A DNA stretch of 64,000 bases from CAWIMX01 sp963792785. GTDB lineage: Bacteria > Acidobacteriota > Vicinamibacteria > Vicinamibacterales > CAVVIG01. The DNA lies in NCBI GenBank assembly GCA_963792785.1, contig CAWBXO010000004.1, positions 806,001 to 870,000 of the forward strand, written 5' to 3'. A program made the position numbers and the translations under genes. The stretch's first letter is position 1. Each line of letters opens with the position of its first letter. The notes beneath the pieces are model-generated. The model saw only the letters and a program-made list of their open reading frames with translations, searched no databases and was not told the origin of the DNA. Positions 1-10,363 of this stretch are shown here, piece by piece.

Positions 1-335
1 TTGCGCCTCGTCTCCTCGCCGTTCTTCACGCCCACGAGCGCGAACGTGTGAGCCATGAGGCTCTCGAACACGTCGCCGCGGTCGCGCAGGGCGGTGTATT
101 CGGCGTAGGCGAAATCGCGGTAGGCGTCGGGCTTCTCGCGGTCGCGGTTGAAGACGCCGGTCAGCGTGTCGATGCGGCCCGGCCGCGGTTGGAGGACGAG
201 GGCGTCGACGGCGGTGAAGACGGCGGTGTTGGCGCCGATGCCGAGCGCGAGCACCAGGATCGCGGCGAGGGAGAACGCCGGCGCCCGCCGCAGCAGGCGC
301 AGCGCGTATCGGAAGTCCTGGAGCAGGTTCGCCAT
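1..335 (-). CDS. ADOP-type ABC permease, N-terminal part (runs off left edge)
   Basis: The minus strand reads open from an ATG at 333-335 to the window edge (111 residues). It begins MANLLQDFRYALRLLRR and then has a membrane segment with the motif ALGIGANTAVFTAVDALVL. This start is the signature of MacB-type periplasmic-core/FtsX permeases of the acidobacterial duplicated orphan permease family, which lack an adjacent ATPase gene. Two further members lie at 15621-18050 and 20210-22709. The substrate is unknown. The gene is divergent from the aminotransferase at 430, leaving about 95 bp for both promoters. Confidence 0.85.
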   Translation of the reverse strand, partial: MANLLQDFRYALRLLRRAPAFSLAAILVLALGIGANTAVFTAVDALVLQPRPGRIDTLTGVFNRDREKPDAYRDFAYAEYTALRDRGDVFESLMAHTFALVGVKNGEETRR

Positions 336-429
336 GCGGACTAAGACGATCCCGGGCGGTGCCTGGTTCAGAGCACCCGCGGCAATTGCCGCCTCCCCCT
401 CGCGTAAGATGGAGAGAAGGCCCGAACCC

Positions 430-1785
<1,356 letters not shown>

Positions 1786-1794
1786 TCGGCCGCG

Positions 1795-2271
1795 TCAGAA
1801 CTCGCGCTTGGGCGCGGTCTGTTCCGGGCCCACGCGCCCCGTCGCGATGTCGGCCTTGAAGTAGTTCTCGCCCTTGATCGGCGCGCCGGCCAGGCGGCGC
1901 AGCATCGTCAACTGACCGACGTGATTCAGCGAGTCGGCGATCGGCCCCTGAAACAGCTTGTCGGCGCCCGCGTGCAGCGGCTGGTCCGAGGCGAGGTACG
2001 CGTCGAACCTCCCGACGGCCGCGAAGAAGCGCGCGACGTCGTCGTCCCACGCGAGCGGCACGGAGTCCTTCCAGGCGGGCGCGCCCGAGGCCATCGCGTA
2101 GGCCCAGTCGTACAGATCACCCATGTGCGCGAGGATCTGCGCGGGCGTGCGCGTGGCGTCGCCGGCGTTGTAGGCCGCGAAGGATGCCGGGGCGCCGCGC
2201 AGGGCCTTGCCCCCGCGATACGCGACCGTCGCCACCGTGTGGCGCAGCAACTCCCGTGCCCCGTCGCTCAT
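1795..2271 (-). CDS. DinB-like/DUF1569-type protein
   Basis: A 158-residue protein with the helical-bundle pattern of the DinB/YfiT superfamily. It has an early histidine (LLRHTVATVAYRGG), a middle helix with ILAHMGDLYDWAYAM, and a late LNHVGQLTMLRRLAG, giving the three spaced histidines usually used for metal binding. Members often act as metal-dependent thiol transferases or have unknown roles. The start at 2271 overlaps the stop of the upstream DDAH-like gene (ATGA, 2268-2271), so the two are probably translationally coupled. Confidence 0.75.
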   Translation of the reverse strand: MSDGARELLRHTVATVAYRGGKALRGAPASFAAYNAGDATRTPAQILAHMGDLYDWAYAMASGAPAWKDSVPLAWDDDVARFFAAVGRFDAYLASDQPLHAGADKLFQGPIADSLNHVGQLTMLRRLAGAPIKGENYFKADIATGRVGPEQTAPKREF

Positions 2272-3041
2272 CTGGTCCTCCCGTCGAACACCACGCTGCA
2301 GCACGTCACCGCGCCTTCGGCCTTCTGCAGCTCCGAAACGTCCACCGCCAGCACCTCGAGCCCGCGCGCCTCGATCCGCTGCCGCGTGCGGGGAAACGCC
2401 ACAGGATAGATCACGCGGCCGCGAATCCGGAGCGAGTTGGCCGCGAACGGCTCCTCGGGATCGACGTCGAGCACCTGGAAGTCCACGAACGGATCGCGGG
2501 ACACCCAGGCCGGGTTCATCAGCAGCTGCGCGTCGCCGATGTCGCTGACCGCGGACTTCAGGTGCAGGCACCCGTCGAGCGGCACGTCGACGACGACGTA
2601 CCCGAACGGCTCGAGCGCCTGCCGCAGCTGCTCGCGGCCCGAGGCGTTCGACCGGGTGGACGCGCCGACGAACACGCGGCGCCCCATGACCAGGACGTCG
2701 CCGCCGTCGAGCGTGCCCGGGGCCTCGATCCAGCGCGCGGTCCGGAACGGCGCAAGCGCGTCGGCCACCGCCGTCGGCTCGCCGCGCCGCGACTCGGCGC
2801 CCGGCCGCGCGACCACGGCGATCTCGTCGACGACCACAGCCGTGTCCTCCACGAACACGGCATCCGGCATCGTGTCGTCCGACTCGAGGCGCCGCACCTC
2901 ACAGCCCGCGTCGCCGAGGGCGCGCTCGTACGCCGCATGCTGCTCGCGCGCCCGCCGGAGATCGATCGGCTGCCGCGCCAGGTGCGTCAGCTCGCACCGC
3001 GCGAAGGCCGGACTGATGTCGCGTGTCAGCGCCACTCGCAT
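2268..3041 (-). CDS. Dimethylarginine dimethylaminohydrolase-like / amidinotransferase-family hydrolase
   Basis: A 257-residue member of the guanidino-group modifying (pentein) superfamily. Visible hallmarks are VFVEDTAVVV (acidic substrate-binding region), TLDGGDVLVMG, a catalytic-type histidine in GCLHLKSAVSDIGDA, and a C-terminal nucleophile region AVTCCSVVF. DDAH hydrolyses methylated arginine to citrulline and methylamine; related enzymes act on arginine. Start MRVALTRDIS at 3041 is preferred over the 4-codon longer start, which falls in a short repeat (3049-3076). It sits just downstream of the CBS-type enzyme (34 bp gap), suggesting co-transcription. Confidence 0.8.
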   Translation of the reverse strand: MRVALTRDISPAFARCELTHLARQPIDLRRAREQHAAYERALGDAGCEVRRLESDDTMPDAVFVEDTAVVVDEIAVVARPGAESRRGEPTAVADALAPFRTARWIEAPGTLDGGDVLVMGRRVFVGASTRSNASGREQLRQALEPFGYVVVDVPLDGCLHLKSAVSDIGDAQLLMNPAWVSRDPFVDFQVLDVDPEEPFAANSLRIRGRVIYPVAFPRTRQRIEARGLEVLAVDVSELQKAEGAVTCCSVVFDGRTR

Positions 3042-3074
3042 CGCACCCAGCACCTAGCACCTAGCACCCAGCAC

Positions 3075-4440
3075 CTAAAGCACCCGAATCATGTCCGATC
3101 GCGTGATGATGAACGTCTTGTTGCGCTGGAAGTCCCGCACGAGCACCGCCCGGTTCGTCGGCGTGATCATCGTCGCGAGGAGGTCCACGGGCGTCGAGAC
3201 GTCGACGAAGGGGAACGCCGGCTCCATGATCGTCTCGACCGGCTCGTTCTTGACGTGCGGATTCTCGAGCAGCGCCTCGTAGAGCCGGCCCTCGCTGAGG
3301 GCGCCCACGATGCGCTGGTCGTGGGTGATCGTGACCTGCGAGTAATCGCGCTCGCTCATGATCCTCTGGGCGTGCTCGACCGGCTCGTTGCACTCGATCG
3401 ACAGCACCTCGCCCGACAGGCCCTTGGCGACGAGGTCGCGCGCCGTCAGGCCCGTCTTCTCGAAGAAGCCCTTCTCGCGCATCCAGTCGTCGTTGAACAT
3501 CTTGCCCAGGTAGCGCGTGCCGTGGTCGTGGAAGATGACCACGATGAGATCGTCCTTCGTGAAACGATCGGCCATCTGCAGCAGGCCCGCCATCGCCGCC
3601 CCGGCCGAGTTGCCCGCGAAGATCCCCTCCTCGCGCGTGATGCGGCGCGTCATGACCGCCGCGTCCTTGTCGGTGACCTTCTCGAAGTGATCGATGACGT
3701 CGAAGTCCACGTTCTTGGGCAGGAAGTCCTCGCCGATCCCCTCGGTGATGTACGGGTAGATCTCGTGCTTGTCGAGGATCCCGGTCTCCTTGTACTTCGT
3801 GAAGACCGAGCCATAGGTATCGATGCCGAGCACCTGAACGGCGGGATTCCGTTCCTTGAGGTAGCGCCCCGTGCCCGTCGCCGTGCCCCCGGTGCCAACG
3901 CCGACCACGAGGTGCGTGATCCGGCCGTCGGTCTGCTCCCAGATCTCGGGGCCCGTCTGCTCGTAGTGCGCGGCCGCGTTGGCCGGGTTGTCGTACTGGT
4001 TCGCCTTCCAGCCGTTGGGCGTCTCGGCCTCCAGGCGCGACGACACGGAATAGTACCGAGCGCGGGTCCTCCGGCTCGACGTTCGTCGGGCAGACGATCA
4101 CCTCGGCGCCGAACGCCCGCAGCGCGTCGATCTTCTCCTTCGACTGCTTGTCCGTCGTCGTGAACACGCACCGGTAGCCCTTCACCACCGCGGCGATGGC
4201 CAGGCCCATGCCCGTGTTGCCCGACGTGCCCTCGATGATCGTGCCGCCGGGCTTCAGCGCGCCCGAGCGTTCGGCCTCTTCGATCATCCGGAGCGCCATG
4301 CGGTCCTTGATCGAATGGCCCGGGTTGAACGTCTCGAGCTTGACGAGGACCGCGGCCGGGATGCGGCCGCGGGTGAGGCGGTTCACGCGGACGAGGGGGG
4401 TATGGCCGATGGTCTCGAGGATGGTCGGGCGGATGTCCAC
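3075..4440 (-). CDS. Cystathionine beta-synthase-like PLP enzyme with C-terminal CBS pair (one frame break)
   Basis: The N-terminal part reads DIRPTILETIGHTPLVRVN with the PLP lysine in NPGHSIKDRMALRMIEEAER and the loop EGTSGNTGMGLAIAA. This is the cysteine synthase/cystathionine beta-synthase fold, and two CBS domains follow at the C terminus (regulatory, adenosyl-ligand type). The frame breaks near 4057: the coding strand reads tcggtactattcc where tcgtactattcc would restore the family motif DPRSYYSVSSRLE, so one base appears to be inserted. With that corrected the protein is about 455 residues, normal for the bacterial CBS class that makes cystathionine from serine and homocysteine. Start GTG 4440 is a best guess; no strong ribosome-binding site is seen. 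The break may be an assembly error. Confidence 0.8.
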
Positions 4441-4478
4441 AGTGACCCAAGGATAGCGTGTTGAAGGATAATTCCGCC

Positions 4479-6893
4479 ATGCACTCGGGCGGCTCCCACC
4501 GCAGGCTCCCACTGCTCCTGCTCCTGTTCGTCGCGAGCGGCGCCGCCGCCCTCGTCTACGAAATCGTGTGGTTCCAGCTGCTGGAGCTGGTCATCGGCTC
4601 TTCGGCCGTGTCGCTCGGCGTTCTGCTGGCGACGTTCATGGGCGGGATGTTCCTCGGCAGCCTGCTGGTGGCGAGGCTCGTCGGCGGCGCGCGCCATCCC
4701 CTCCGCGTCTACGCGGCCATCGAACTCGGCATCGGCGTGTGCGGCCTCCTGGTGCTCGCCGGCATGCCGGCCATCGGCGGGCTCTACACCACCGCCGTCG
4801 GGCACGGCCTGCCCAGCCTGATCCTCAGGAGCCTCGTCTGCATCGTCTGCCTGCTGCCGCCCACGGTGCTCATGGGGGCGACGCTGCCCGCCGTGTCGCG
4901 CTGGCTCGACTCGACACCCGAGGGGTCGTCGCGCCTCGGCCTGCTCTACGCCGCGAACATCGTCGGCGGCGTGCTCGGCTGCGCGGTGGCCGGGTTCTAC
5001 CTGCTGCGAGTGTTCGACACCGCGATCGCGACGTACACGGCCGTGGCGCTGAACGCGCTGGTGGCGGCGGTCGCCCTCGGCCTCGCGCGGGCGGACCGCC
5101 AGGCGCCGGCCAACGCCGACGATCCAGTCACGCCGGAGGCGCCGAACGCGCTGGACGCGCCGCACCGGCTGCCCTTCGTGCTCGCCGCCATCGGACTCTC
5201 GGGCCTCGCGGCCCTCGGCGCCGAAGTGGTGTGGACGCGCTTCCTCGCGCTGATGATGGGCGCGACCGTCTACACGTTCTCGATCATCCTCGCCGTGTTC
5301 CTGCTCGGCCTGGGCCTCGGCAGCGGCGGCGGCGCCTGGCTCGCCCGGCGCGTGCGGCCGGCGATCGCCCTCGGCTGGTGCCAGCTGGCCGCGGCGATCG
5401 GGATCGCCTGGACCGCGTACGCGCTGGCGCGCGTGCTGCCGGGGTGGACCACCGAGGCCGTGACGACCGATCCCTGGACGCTCTTCCGCTTCGATACCCT
5501 GCGCTGCCTGTGGGCCATCTTCCCCGCCACGCTGTGCTGGGGCGCGAGCTTCCCCCTCGCGCTCGCCGCGGTGGCGCGCCGGGGCGCCGACCCCGCGCGG
5601 ACGGTCGGCGCCGTCTACGCGGCGAACACGCTGGGCGCCATCGCCGGCTCCCTCGGCTTCAGCATGCTCGTCGTGCCGGCCGCCGGCACCCAGACCGCCG
5701 AGCGCGCGCTGGTCGTCGTGTCGGCGCTGGCCGCGATCGCCGTGCTGATGCCCGCCCTCGACACGATTCGACAGGCCGCGGCGGGGGGCGTCGTCGGCGT
5801 CGCGACGGTCGCGGCGGCGCTCAGCGTGCCCGCGCTCCCGCCGATCGTCGTGGCGTACGGCCGCTCGGTCACGCAGGACGAGTCGATCGACGTCCTCTAC
5901 GTCGGCGAGGGCATGAGCTCATCGGTCGCGGTGACCGAGCTGGCGAACGGCGTGCGCAACTTCCACGTGACCGGCAAGATCGAGGCGTCCACCGAGCCGC
6001 AGGACATGCACCTCCAGCGCATGCTCGGCAACCTCCCGGCGCTGCTGCATCCGGATCCGAAATCCGTGCTGGTCGTGGGCTTCGGCGCCGGCGTGACGGC
6101 CGGCTCCTTCGTGCCGTACCGAGGCGTCGAGCGCATCGACATCTGCGAGATCGAGCCGCTCATCGTCAGGCACGTCGCGCCGTTCTTCGCCGTCGAGAAC
6201 CAGCACGTCCTCGACGACCCGCGCGTCACCGTGACCATCGACGACGCGCGGCACTTCGTGCGGACGACCGACCGGACGTTCGACGTGATCACGTCGGATC
6301 CCATTCACCCCTGGGTGAAGGGCGCCGCGACGCTGTACACGCGCGAGTACTTCGAGTTCGTGAAGGCGCACCTGAATCCAGGCGGGATCGTGTCGCAGTG
6401 GGTGCCGCTCTATGAGAGCTCGACGGACGTGGTGAAGAGCGAGATCGCCACGTTCTTCGACGTCTTCCCGAACGGCACGGTGTGGGCGAACAACAACAAC
6501 GGGCAGGGCTACGACGTGGTCCTCATCGGCCAGGTGGAGCCGCTGACGATCGACGTGGACGCCATCGACCGGCGCCTGCACGACGCGCGGCAGCCGGACG
6601 TCCAGGCCGCGCTCGGCGGCGTGGGCATCGCGTCGGCCGTCGACCTGCTCGGCACCTACGCCGGCCGCGCGACCGAGCTGGGCCCGTGGCTCGCCGGCGC
6701 CGTCATCAACCGTGACCGCAGCCTGCGCCTGCAGTATCTCGCGGGGCTCCGCCTGAACACGTACGAAAGCGACGAGATCTACAAGGAGATCGTGAGCTAC
6801 CGCGCCTTTCCGGACGATCTCTTCGCAGGGGAAGACGACACGCTGCGGCGCCTGCGGCAGGCGATCGAGCAGCAGACGTGGATCGTGGAGTAG
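4479..6893 (+). CDS. Fused MFS-like membrane / spermidine synthase-like protein
   Basis: An 804-residue protein. The first ~480 residues are hydrophobic and carry many membrane segments arranged as two similar halves (for example GAAALVYEIVWFQLLELVIG and later LGAEVVWTRFLALMMGATV). The C-terminal third is a Rossmann methyltransferase-like domain of the spermidine synthase family: VLVVGFGAGVTAGSF, then a DICEIEPLI acidic loop, then DVITSDPIHPWVKGAATLYT. Such fusions are widespread in soil bacteria and their true substrate is unknown. ATG 4479 is chosen because GAAGGA lies at 4463-4468. The next gene is convergent with no gap. Confidence 0.85.
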   Translation: MHSGGSHRRLPLLLLLFVASGAAALVYEIVWFQLLELVIGSSAVSLGVLLATFMGGMFLGSLLVARLVGGARHPLRVYAAIELGIGVCGLLVLAGMPAIGGLYTTAVGHGLPSLILRSLVCIVCLLPPTVLMGATLPAVSRWLDSTPEGSSRLGLLYAANIVGGVLGCAVAGFYLLRVFDTAIATYTAVALNALVAAVALGLARADRQAPANADDPVTPEAPNALDAPHRLPFVLAAIGLSGLAALGAEVVWTRFLALMMGATVYTFSIILAVFLLGLGLGSGGGAWLARRVRPAIALGWCQLAAAIGIAWTAYALARVLPGWTTEAVTTDPWTLFRFDTLRCLWAIFPATLCWGASFPLALAAVARRGADPARTVGAVYAANTLGAIAGSLGFSMLVVPAAGTQTAERALVVVSALAAIAVLMPALDTIRQAAAGGVVGVATVAAALSVPALPPIVVAYGRSVTQDESIDVLYVGEGMSSSVAVTELANGVRNFHVTGKIEASTEPQDMHLQRMLGNLPALLHPDPKSVLVVGFGAGVTAGSFVPYRGVERIDICEIEPLIVRHVAPFFAVENQHVLDDPRVTVTIDDARHFVRTTDRTFDVITSDPIHPWVKGAATLYTREYFEFVKAHLNPGGIVSQWVPLYESSTDVVKSEIATFFDVFPNGTVWANNNNGQGYDVVLIGQVEPLTIDVDAIDRRLHDARQPDVQAALGGVGIASAVDLLGTYAGRATELGPWLAGAVINRDRSLRLQYLAGLRLNTYESDEIYKEIVSYRAFPDDLFAGEDDTLRRLRQAIEQQTWIVE

Positions 6894-7766
6894 TCAGTGC
6901 GTCATGGCGTACAGCAGCGCGTCGACGCCCAGCGCGTAGCCGTCCGGCGAGAACTGCAGGAAGAACTCGTGATCCTCGGCCTCGCGCTCCCAGGAGTCGC
7001 CGACGTCGGTGTTGTGCGTCATGAGCACCATGATGCGGCCCTGCTCGTTGGCGATCATCCTGAGATCGGCGTGCGGGCTGTCGGCGCCGCGCTCCGACGT
7101 GATGAGCCCGCCTGAGCTGCGCCAGAACTGGATGTTCGTGATCTGCGGAATCTTCGTCACGTCGTAGAGCGTGTGCAGGAGCGGGTGGTCGAGCGGCACG
7201 TCCTCGATCGGATATTCCGGCAGCACCTGCCCGATCTCGCTCGACCAGGCGCGCCACGCCGGCGTGCCCCAGAAGTCATCCACCCAGAGGAATCCGCCCT
7301 TCAGCAGGTACTCGCGAAGCCGCGCGCGTTCCTCCGGGGAGAACGCCAGCGTGCCCACATCGGACGCCGCCACGAACGGGCAATCGAAGAGCGCGTCGTC
7401 GGTGGCGTGCACGACCCAGCGGTACGGGTTGCCGTCCTCGTCGTGGCTGATCGGCGTCTTGGTGAGCTCGCCGAGCCGCGTGCTCAGGTTGATGCCCGCG
7501 TACGGGTAGTCGGTCGCCCAGCCGACGCCCATGTCCTCGTAGCGGACCTGCGTGTACATCAGCTTGCAGAACGTGAACGCACCGTCCGAGAAGTGTGCGA
7601 CGGGAGGAAAGACGGGCGGGATGCTGCCCTCGCGGAAGCCGTAGCCGCCGAAACCGCCGCCGCCGCGGCGCCGCTGGCGGCCGAACTGCGCCGACGCCGC
7701 CGCGGCGAGCGCCACGACGAGCACGGATGCGATCGCGACCACGAGCCGGCGGCGGCCCGAGAACAT
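6894..7766 (-). CDS. DUF4159 domain exported protein
   Basis: A 290-residue protein with an N-terminal signal peptide (about residues 8-26, ending ASA|QF), a Gly/Arg-rich linker, then the DUF4159 region: TFCKLMYTQVRYEDMG, YPYAGINLSTRLGELT, and GGFLWVDDFWGT. DUF4159 has a glutamine-amidotransferase-like (ThuA/flavodoxin-type) fold. It is often found with MoxR/von Willebrand gene sets in other genomes, but no such partner is here. Function unknown. The stop abuts the stop of the preceding plus-strand gene. Confidence 0.8.
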   Translation of the reverse strand: MFSGRRRLVVAIASVLVVALAAAASAQFGRQRRRGGGGFGGYGFREGSIPPVFPPVAHFSDGAFTFCKLMYTQVRYEDMGVGWATDYPYAGINLSTRLGELTKTPISHDEDGNPYRWVVHATDDALFDCPFVAASDVGTLAFSPEERARLREYLLKGGFLWVDDFWGTPAWRAWSSEIGQVLPEYPIEDVPLDHPLLHTLYDVTKIPQITNIQFWRSSGGLITSERGADSPHADLRMIANEQGRIMVLMTHNTDVGDSWEREAEDHEFFLQFSPDGYALGVDALLYAMTH

Positions 7767-7824
7767 GCGTGTAGTCTAGCCCGGATCCATCCCGGGTAGG
7801 ATGGGCGCTGACGGGGGACGGGGC

Positions 7825-8400
7825 ATGACCAAGGGACGGCTCGAGGCGTTCAGCGACGGCGTACTGGCGATTCTCATCACCATCATGGTGCTGGAGCTGA
7901 AGATTCCCGCGGGGGACGTCTGGGCCGCGCTCTCGGCCACGCTGCCGGCGTTCCTGATGTACGTGCTCAGCTTCCTCTACCTCGGCATCTACTGGACGAA
8001 CCATCACCACCTGCTCCAGGCAGCCCATCGCGTCACCGGCGGCATTCTCTGGGCGAACCTGCACCTGCTCTTCTGGCTCTCGCTGGTCCCGATCACGACG
8101 AGCTGGATGGGCGAGCACTGGCGTGAGCCGATCCCGACGGCGGTGTACGGCGTCGTCCTGCTCCTGGCGGGGATTGCCTACTACGTGCTGCAGACGCTGA
8201 TCGTCAGGGCGGAGGGCCTGGACTCACGCCTGCGCGCGGCGCTCGGCCGGGACCTGAAGGGCAAGATCTCGCCGGTCCTGTATCTGATCGCCGTGCTGCT
8301 CGCGTTCGTCAGGCCGGCGGCCGCCGACGCGATCTACATCCTCGTCGCGCTGACGTGGCTCGTGCCCGACCGGCGCATCGAGCACGTCATCGCGCCATAA
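7825..8400 (+). CDS. TMEM175-family (DUF1211) potassium channel-like protein
   Basis: A 191-residue membrane protein. The first segment carries the diagnostic (R)xxxFSDG motif as RLEAFSDGVLAILITIMVLE, and about six transmembrane helices follow, including YWTNHHHLLQAAHRV. Bacterial TMEM175 proteins form tetrameric potassium-permeable channels. ATG 7825 is preferred over ATG 7801 because GGGGGA lies about 8 bp upstream and MTKGRLEAFSDG matches family starts. Confidence 0.85.
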   Translation: MTKGRLEAFSDGVLAILITIMVLELKIPAGDVWAALSATLPAFLMYVLSFLYLGIYWTNHHHLLQAAHRVTGGILWANLHLLFWLSLVPITTSWMGEHWREPIPTAVYGVVLLLAGIAYYVLQTLIVRAEGLDSRLRAALGRDLKGKISPVLYLIAVLLAFVRPAAADAIYILVALTWLVPDRRIEHVIAP

Positions 8401-8419
8401 CCGGCGGCTCGGCCGGGGA

Positions 8420-9010
8420 TCACTCGCCGAGCACGAGGCCGTGGCGATCGAACAGGGCGGCCGCCTCGGCGTGCGCCCGCCGCGCGCGCGCGGTCACAGT
8501 CTCGACGAGCCTGAGGATCGGCTGCTCGCGATCGAACTGGCTCTGGAAGTCGAAGGCCGCGACCTCGAGCGGGCTCTGCGCGTAGCCGTGCTCGAGGAGA
8601 CCCACGGCGTAGGTCAGCATGTACGGGGTCGGGCCGAGCGCGGCCCACTGCACGGCGTGCACCAGTTCGTGGAAATGCACGCTCTCGGTGGCCTGCTCCT
8701 CGTGGACCACGCAGAGGCGATCGAGGGTGATGCCGGCGGCGGCCATCTGCTCGAGGCTGGCGAACTCCGGCAGGCCGAAGCGCGACAACGGGGGAAGCGG
8801 AATCCGGGGGACGGTCGCGACGCGCGTCTGGGTCAGCCACGGCTCGGGAAAGTACGCGGGCAGGCGTTCGAAGCCAGAATCGCCGACGGGATGCGATTGC
8901 GGCGCGATCTCCGCCGCCACGCCCTGCATCCAGGCGGCGATCGGCGCCGCCGCGTCGTTCATCCGCTGGAGGAGATCGGCCTTCTTGGCATCCGCGCTGG
9001 CATTCGCCAC
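8420..9010 (-). CDS. Putative zinc-binding (HELVH) protein of unknown function
   Basis: A 196-residue soluble protein without a clear signal peptide. It contains HFHELVHAVQWAALGPTPYM (about residues 112-131), an HExxH zinc-binding motif, followed downstream by ESPLEVAAFDFQ-type acidic residues that may supply the third ligand. This suggests a metalloprotease-like fold, but I do not recognise the exact family. It is encoded convergently with the TMEM175 gene (19 bp apart). Confidence 0.6.
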   Translation of the reverse strand: MANASADAKKADLLQRMNDAAAPIAAWMQGVAAEIAPQSHPVGDSGFERLPAYFPEPWLTQTRVATVPRIPLPPLSRFGLPEFASLEQMAAAGITLDRLCVVHEEQATESVHFHELVHAVQWAALGPTPYMLTYAVGLLEHGYAQSPLEVAAFDFQSQFDREQPILRLVETVTARARRAHAEAAALFDRHGLVLGE

Positions 9011-9035
9011 CCGGACGATTTTACCGGCCTCCGCC

Positions 9036-9608
9036 TTACAGCTTCAACTGGAGAAGCCGCGCCGCGTGATCGCCAAGGAAGATGTACAGCGCGCAAATCA
9101 CGCCCTCGCCGATGCCCACGCCGACCAGATATTTAATGAAATTTACACGCAGCAGGCCGCACACGTAGCAAATGATGTCGGTCGGCACGAGGGGAAAGAA
9201 GCTCCACCCGATGATCACGGGCAGCTCGTACCGTTCGAGCATTGCCTTGAGGCGATCGACGTGGCGCTGGTGCCGCCTCGCGAGCAGTTCCTCGAGGTGC
9301 AGCGCCTCGGCGAACCAGTAGATGCTCGCCGCCGAGATCAGGATCCCCGCCATCGTCAGGCCGAAGAGGCGGCCCGGCGGGAAGAACGGAATGGCCACGA
9401 CGATGAGCGCGGTGGACGGCACGAGCGTGAAGCCCCGCAGGCACCCGAAGAACAGATAGATCGCCGCGGCGGCCAGCGCCGAGGCCGACGCGGCCGACTG
9501 CAGCCGGCCCTGGACGAACGCGCGATCGAGCACGAGGACGGCGATCGCGGCCGCGATCGTCACGAGCCAGAGGGCGACGAGGACGCGCCGGAGGTGATGG
9601 TGGTTCAC
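9036..9608 (-). CDS. TVP38/TMEM64 (VTT/DedA-like) membrane protein
   Basis: A 190-residue integral membrane protein. After an N-terminal helix (LVALWLVTIAAAIAVLVLD) it has the VTT-domain pattern: GCLRGFTLVPSTALIVVAIPFFPPG and a second reentrant region VIIGWSFFPLVPTDIICYVCG. DedA/VTT proteins are lipid scramblase- or flippase-like. The GTG start at 9608 overlaps the stop of the upstream hydrolase (GTGA, 9605-9608), which strongly supports this start and translational coupling. Confidence 0.75.
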   Translation of the reverse strand: MNHHHLRRVLVALWLVTIAAAIAVLVLDRAFVQGRLQSAASASALAAAAIYLFFGCLRGFTLVPSTALIVVAIPFFPPGRLFGLTMAGILISAASIYWFAEALHLEELLARRHQRHVDRLKAMLERYELPVIIGWSFFPLVPTDIICYVCGLLRVNFIKYLVGVGIGEGVICALYIFLGDHAARLLQLKL

Positions 9609-10360
9609 CGCGCGGGCATGCTGTCGAGAAACGCGCGAAGCATCCGGCCGACGTCCGGTCCGTGATCCAGCACCGCGCCGATGTGATCGCCCGCGACCGA
9701 GGCGAACGTCGCGCCGGGCAGCCGCTCGGCCGCCTCCTGCACGCCCGCGTGCCAGGGATCGTCGACGCCCGCCCACAGCCGGAGGGGCACGCCGCAGGCG
9801 GCCAGCGCCTCGATCGACCCGTCGACGTCGCCAAGCGCGGCCAGGCACGCGCGCAGGGCATCGAGATCGCGCGGCTGAATCCAGGCGGTCAGCGACGGCG
9901 ATCGCTTCGTCGCGCGTTCGACGACCGGTTCGAGCGGCGGCAACGGCGTCGACGCCGGCCGCGGGCTCGCCGGCCCGCGCACCGGATCCCAGCCGCCCAG
10001 CGCGAGCGAGCGCAGGCGCCCCGCCTGGAAACAGGCCATGCCGGTGCCGATCCAGGCGCCCATCGAGTAGCCGACGTAGTGCGCGCGCTCGATGCCGAGC
10101 GCGTCGAGCACGGCGGCGATGTCGCCCGCCCGCGCCGCGCGGCCGTAGGCGGGACGATCGATCGGCTTGTCGCTGTCGCCGTGCCCGAGCGAGTCCACGA
10201 GGATCGTCGTGTAGGCCGGTGCGAGCTCGGCGACCACGCCGCGCTCGACCCAGCTGCGGCGGTTCGACAGGAAGCCGTGCTGCAGGACCACCGGCGGACC
10301 GCTGCCGTGGGTCTCGAACGCGATCGCGCAGCCGCGATGGAGGACCGGCGAGGCGGCCAT
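9605..10360 (-). CDS. Alpha/beta hydrolase
   Basis: A 251-residue alpha/beta hydrolase. It has the oxyanion region VVLQHGFLSNRRSW, the nucleophile elbow GYSMG (in HYVGYSMGAWIGTG), an acid-bearing strand near GVDDPWH, and a late histidine in AGDHIGAVLDH. The substrate is unknown. It lies 3 bp downstream of the acyltransferase and overlaps the VTT-protein gene, so acyltransferase, hydrolase and VTT protein look like one lipid-related operon. Confidence 0.8.
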   Translation of the reverse strand: MAASPVLHRGCAIAFETHGSGPPVVLQHGFLSNRRSWVERGVVAELAPAYTTILVDSLGHGDSDKPIDRPAYGRAARAGDIAAVLDALGIERAHYVGYSMGAWIGTGMACFQAGRLRSLALGGWDPVRGPASPRPASTPLPPLEPVVERATKRSPSLTAWIQPRDLDALRACLAALGDVDGSIEALAACGVPLRLWAGVDDPWHAGVQEAAERLPGATFASVAGDHIGAVLDHGPDVGRMLRAFLDSMPAR

Positions 10361-10363
10361 AGG

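Noticed and set aside
2184..4163. Very long plus-strand ORF (659 codons)
   Set aside because: It is the antisense shadow of the DDAH-like and CBS-type genes in high-GC DNA. Its translation is Arg/His/Asp/Leu-rich without family features.
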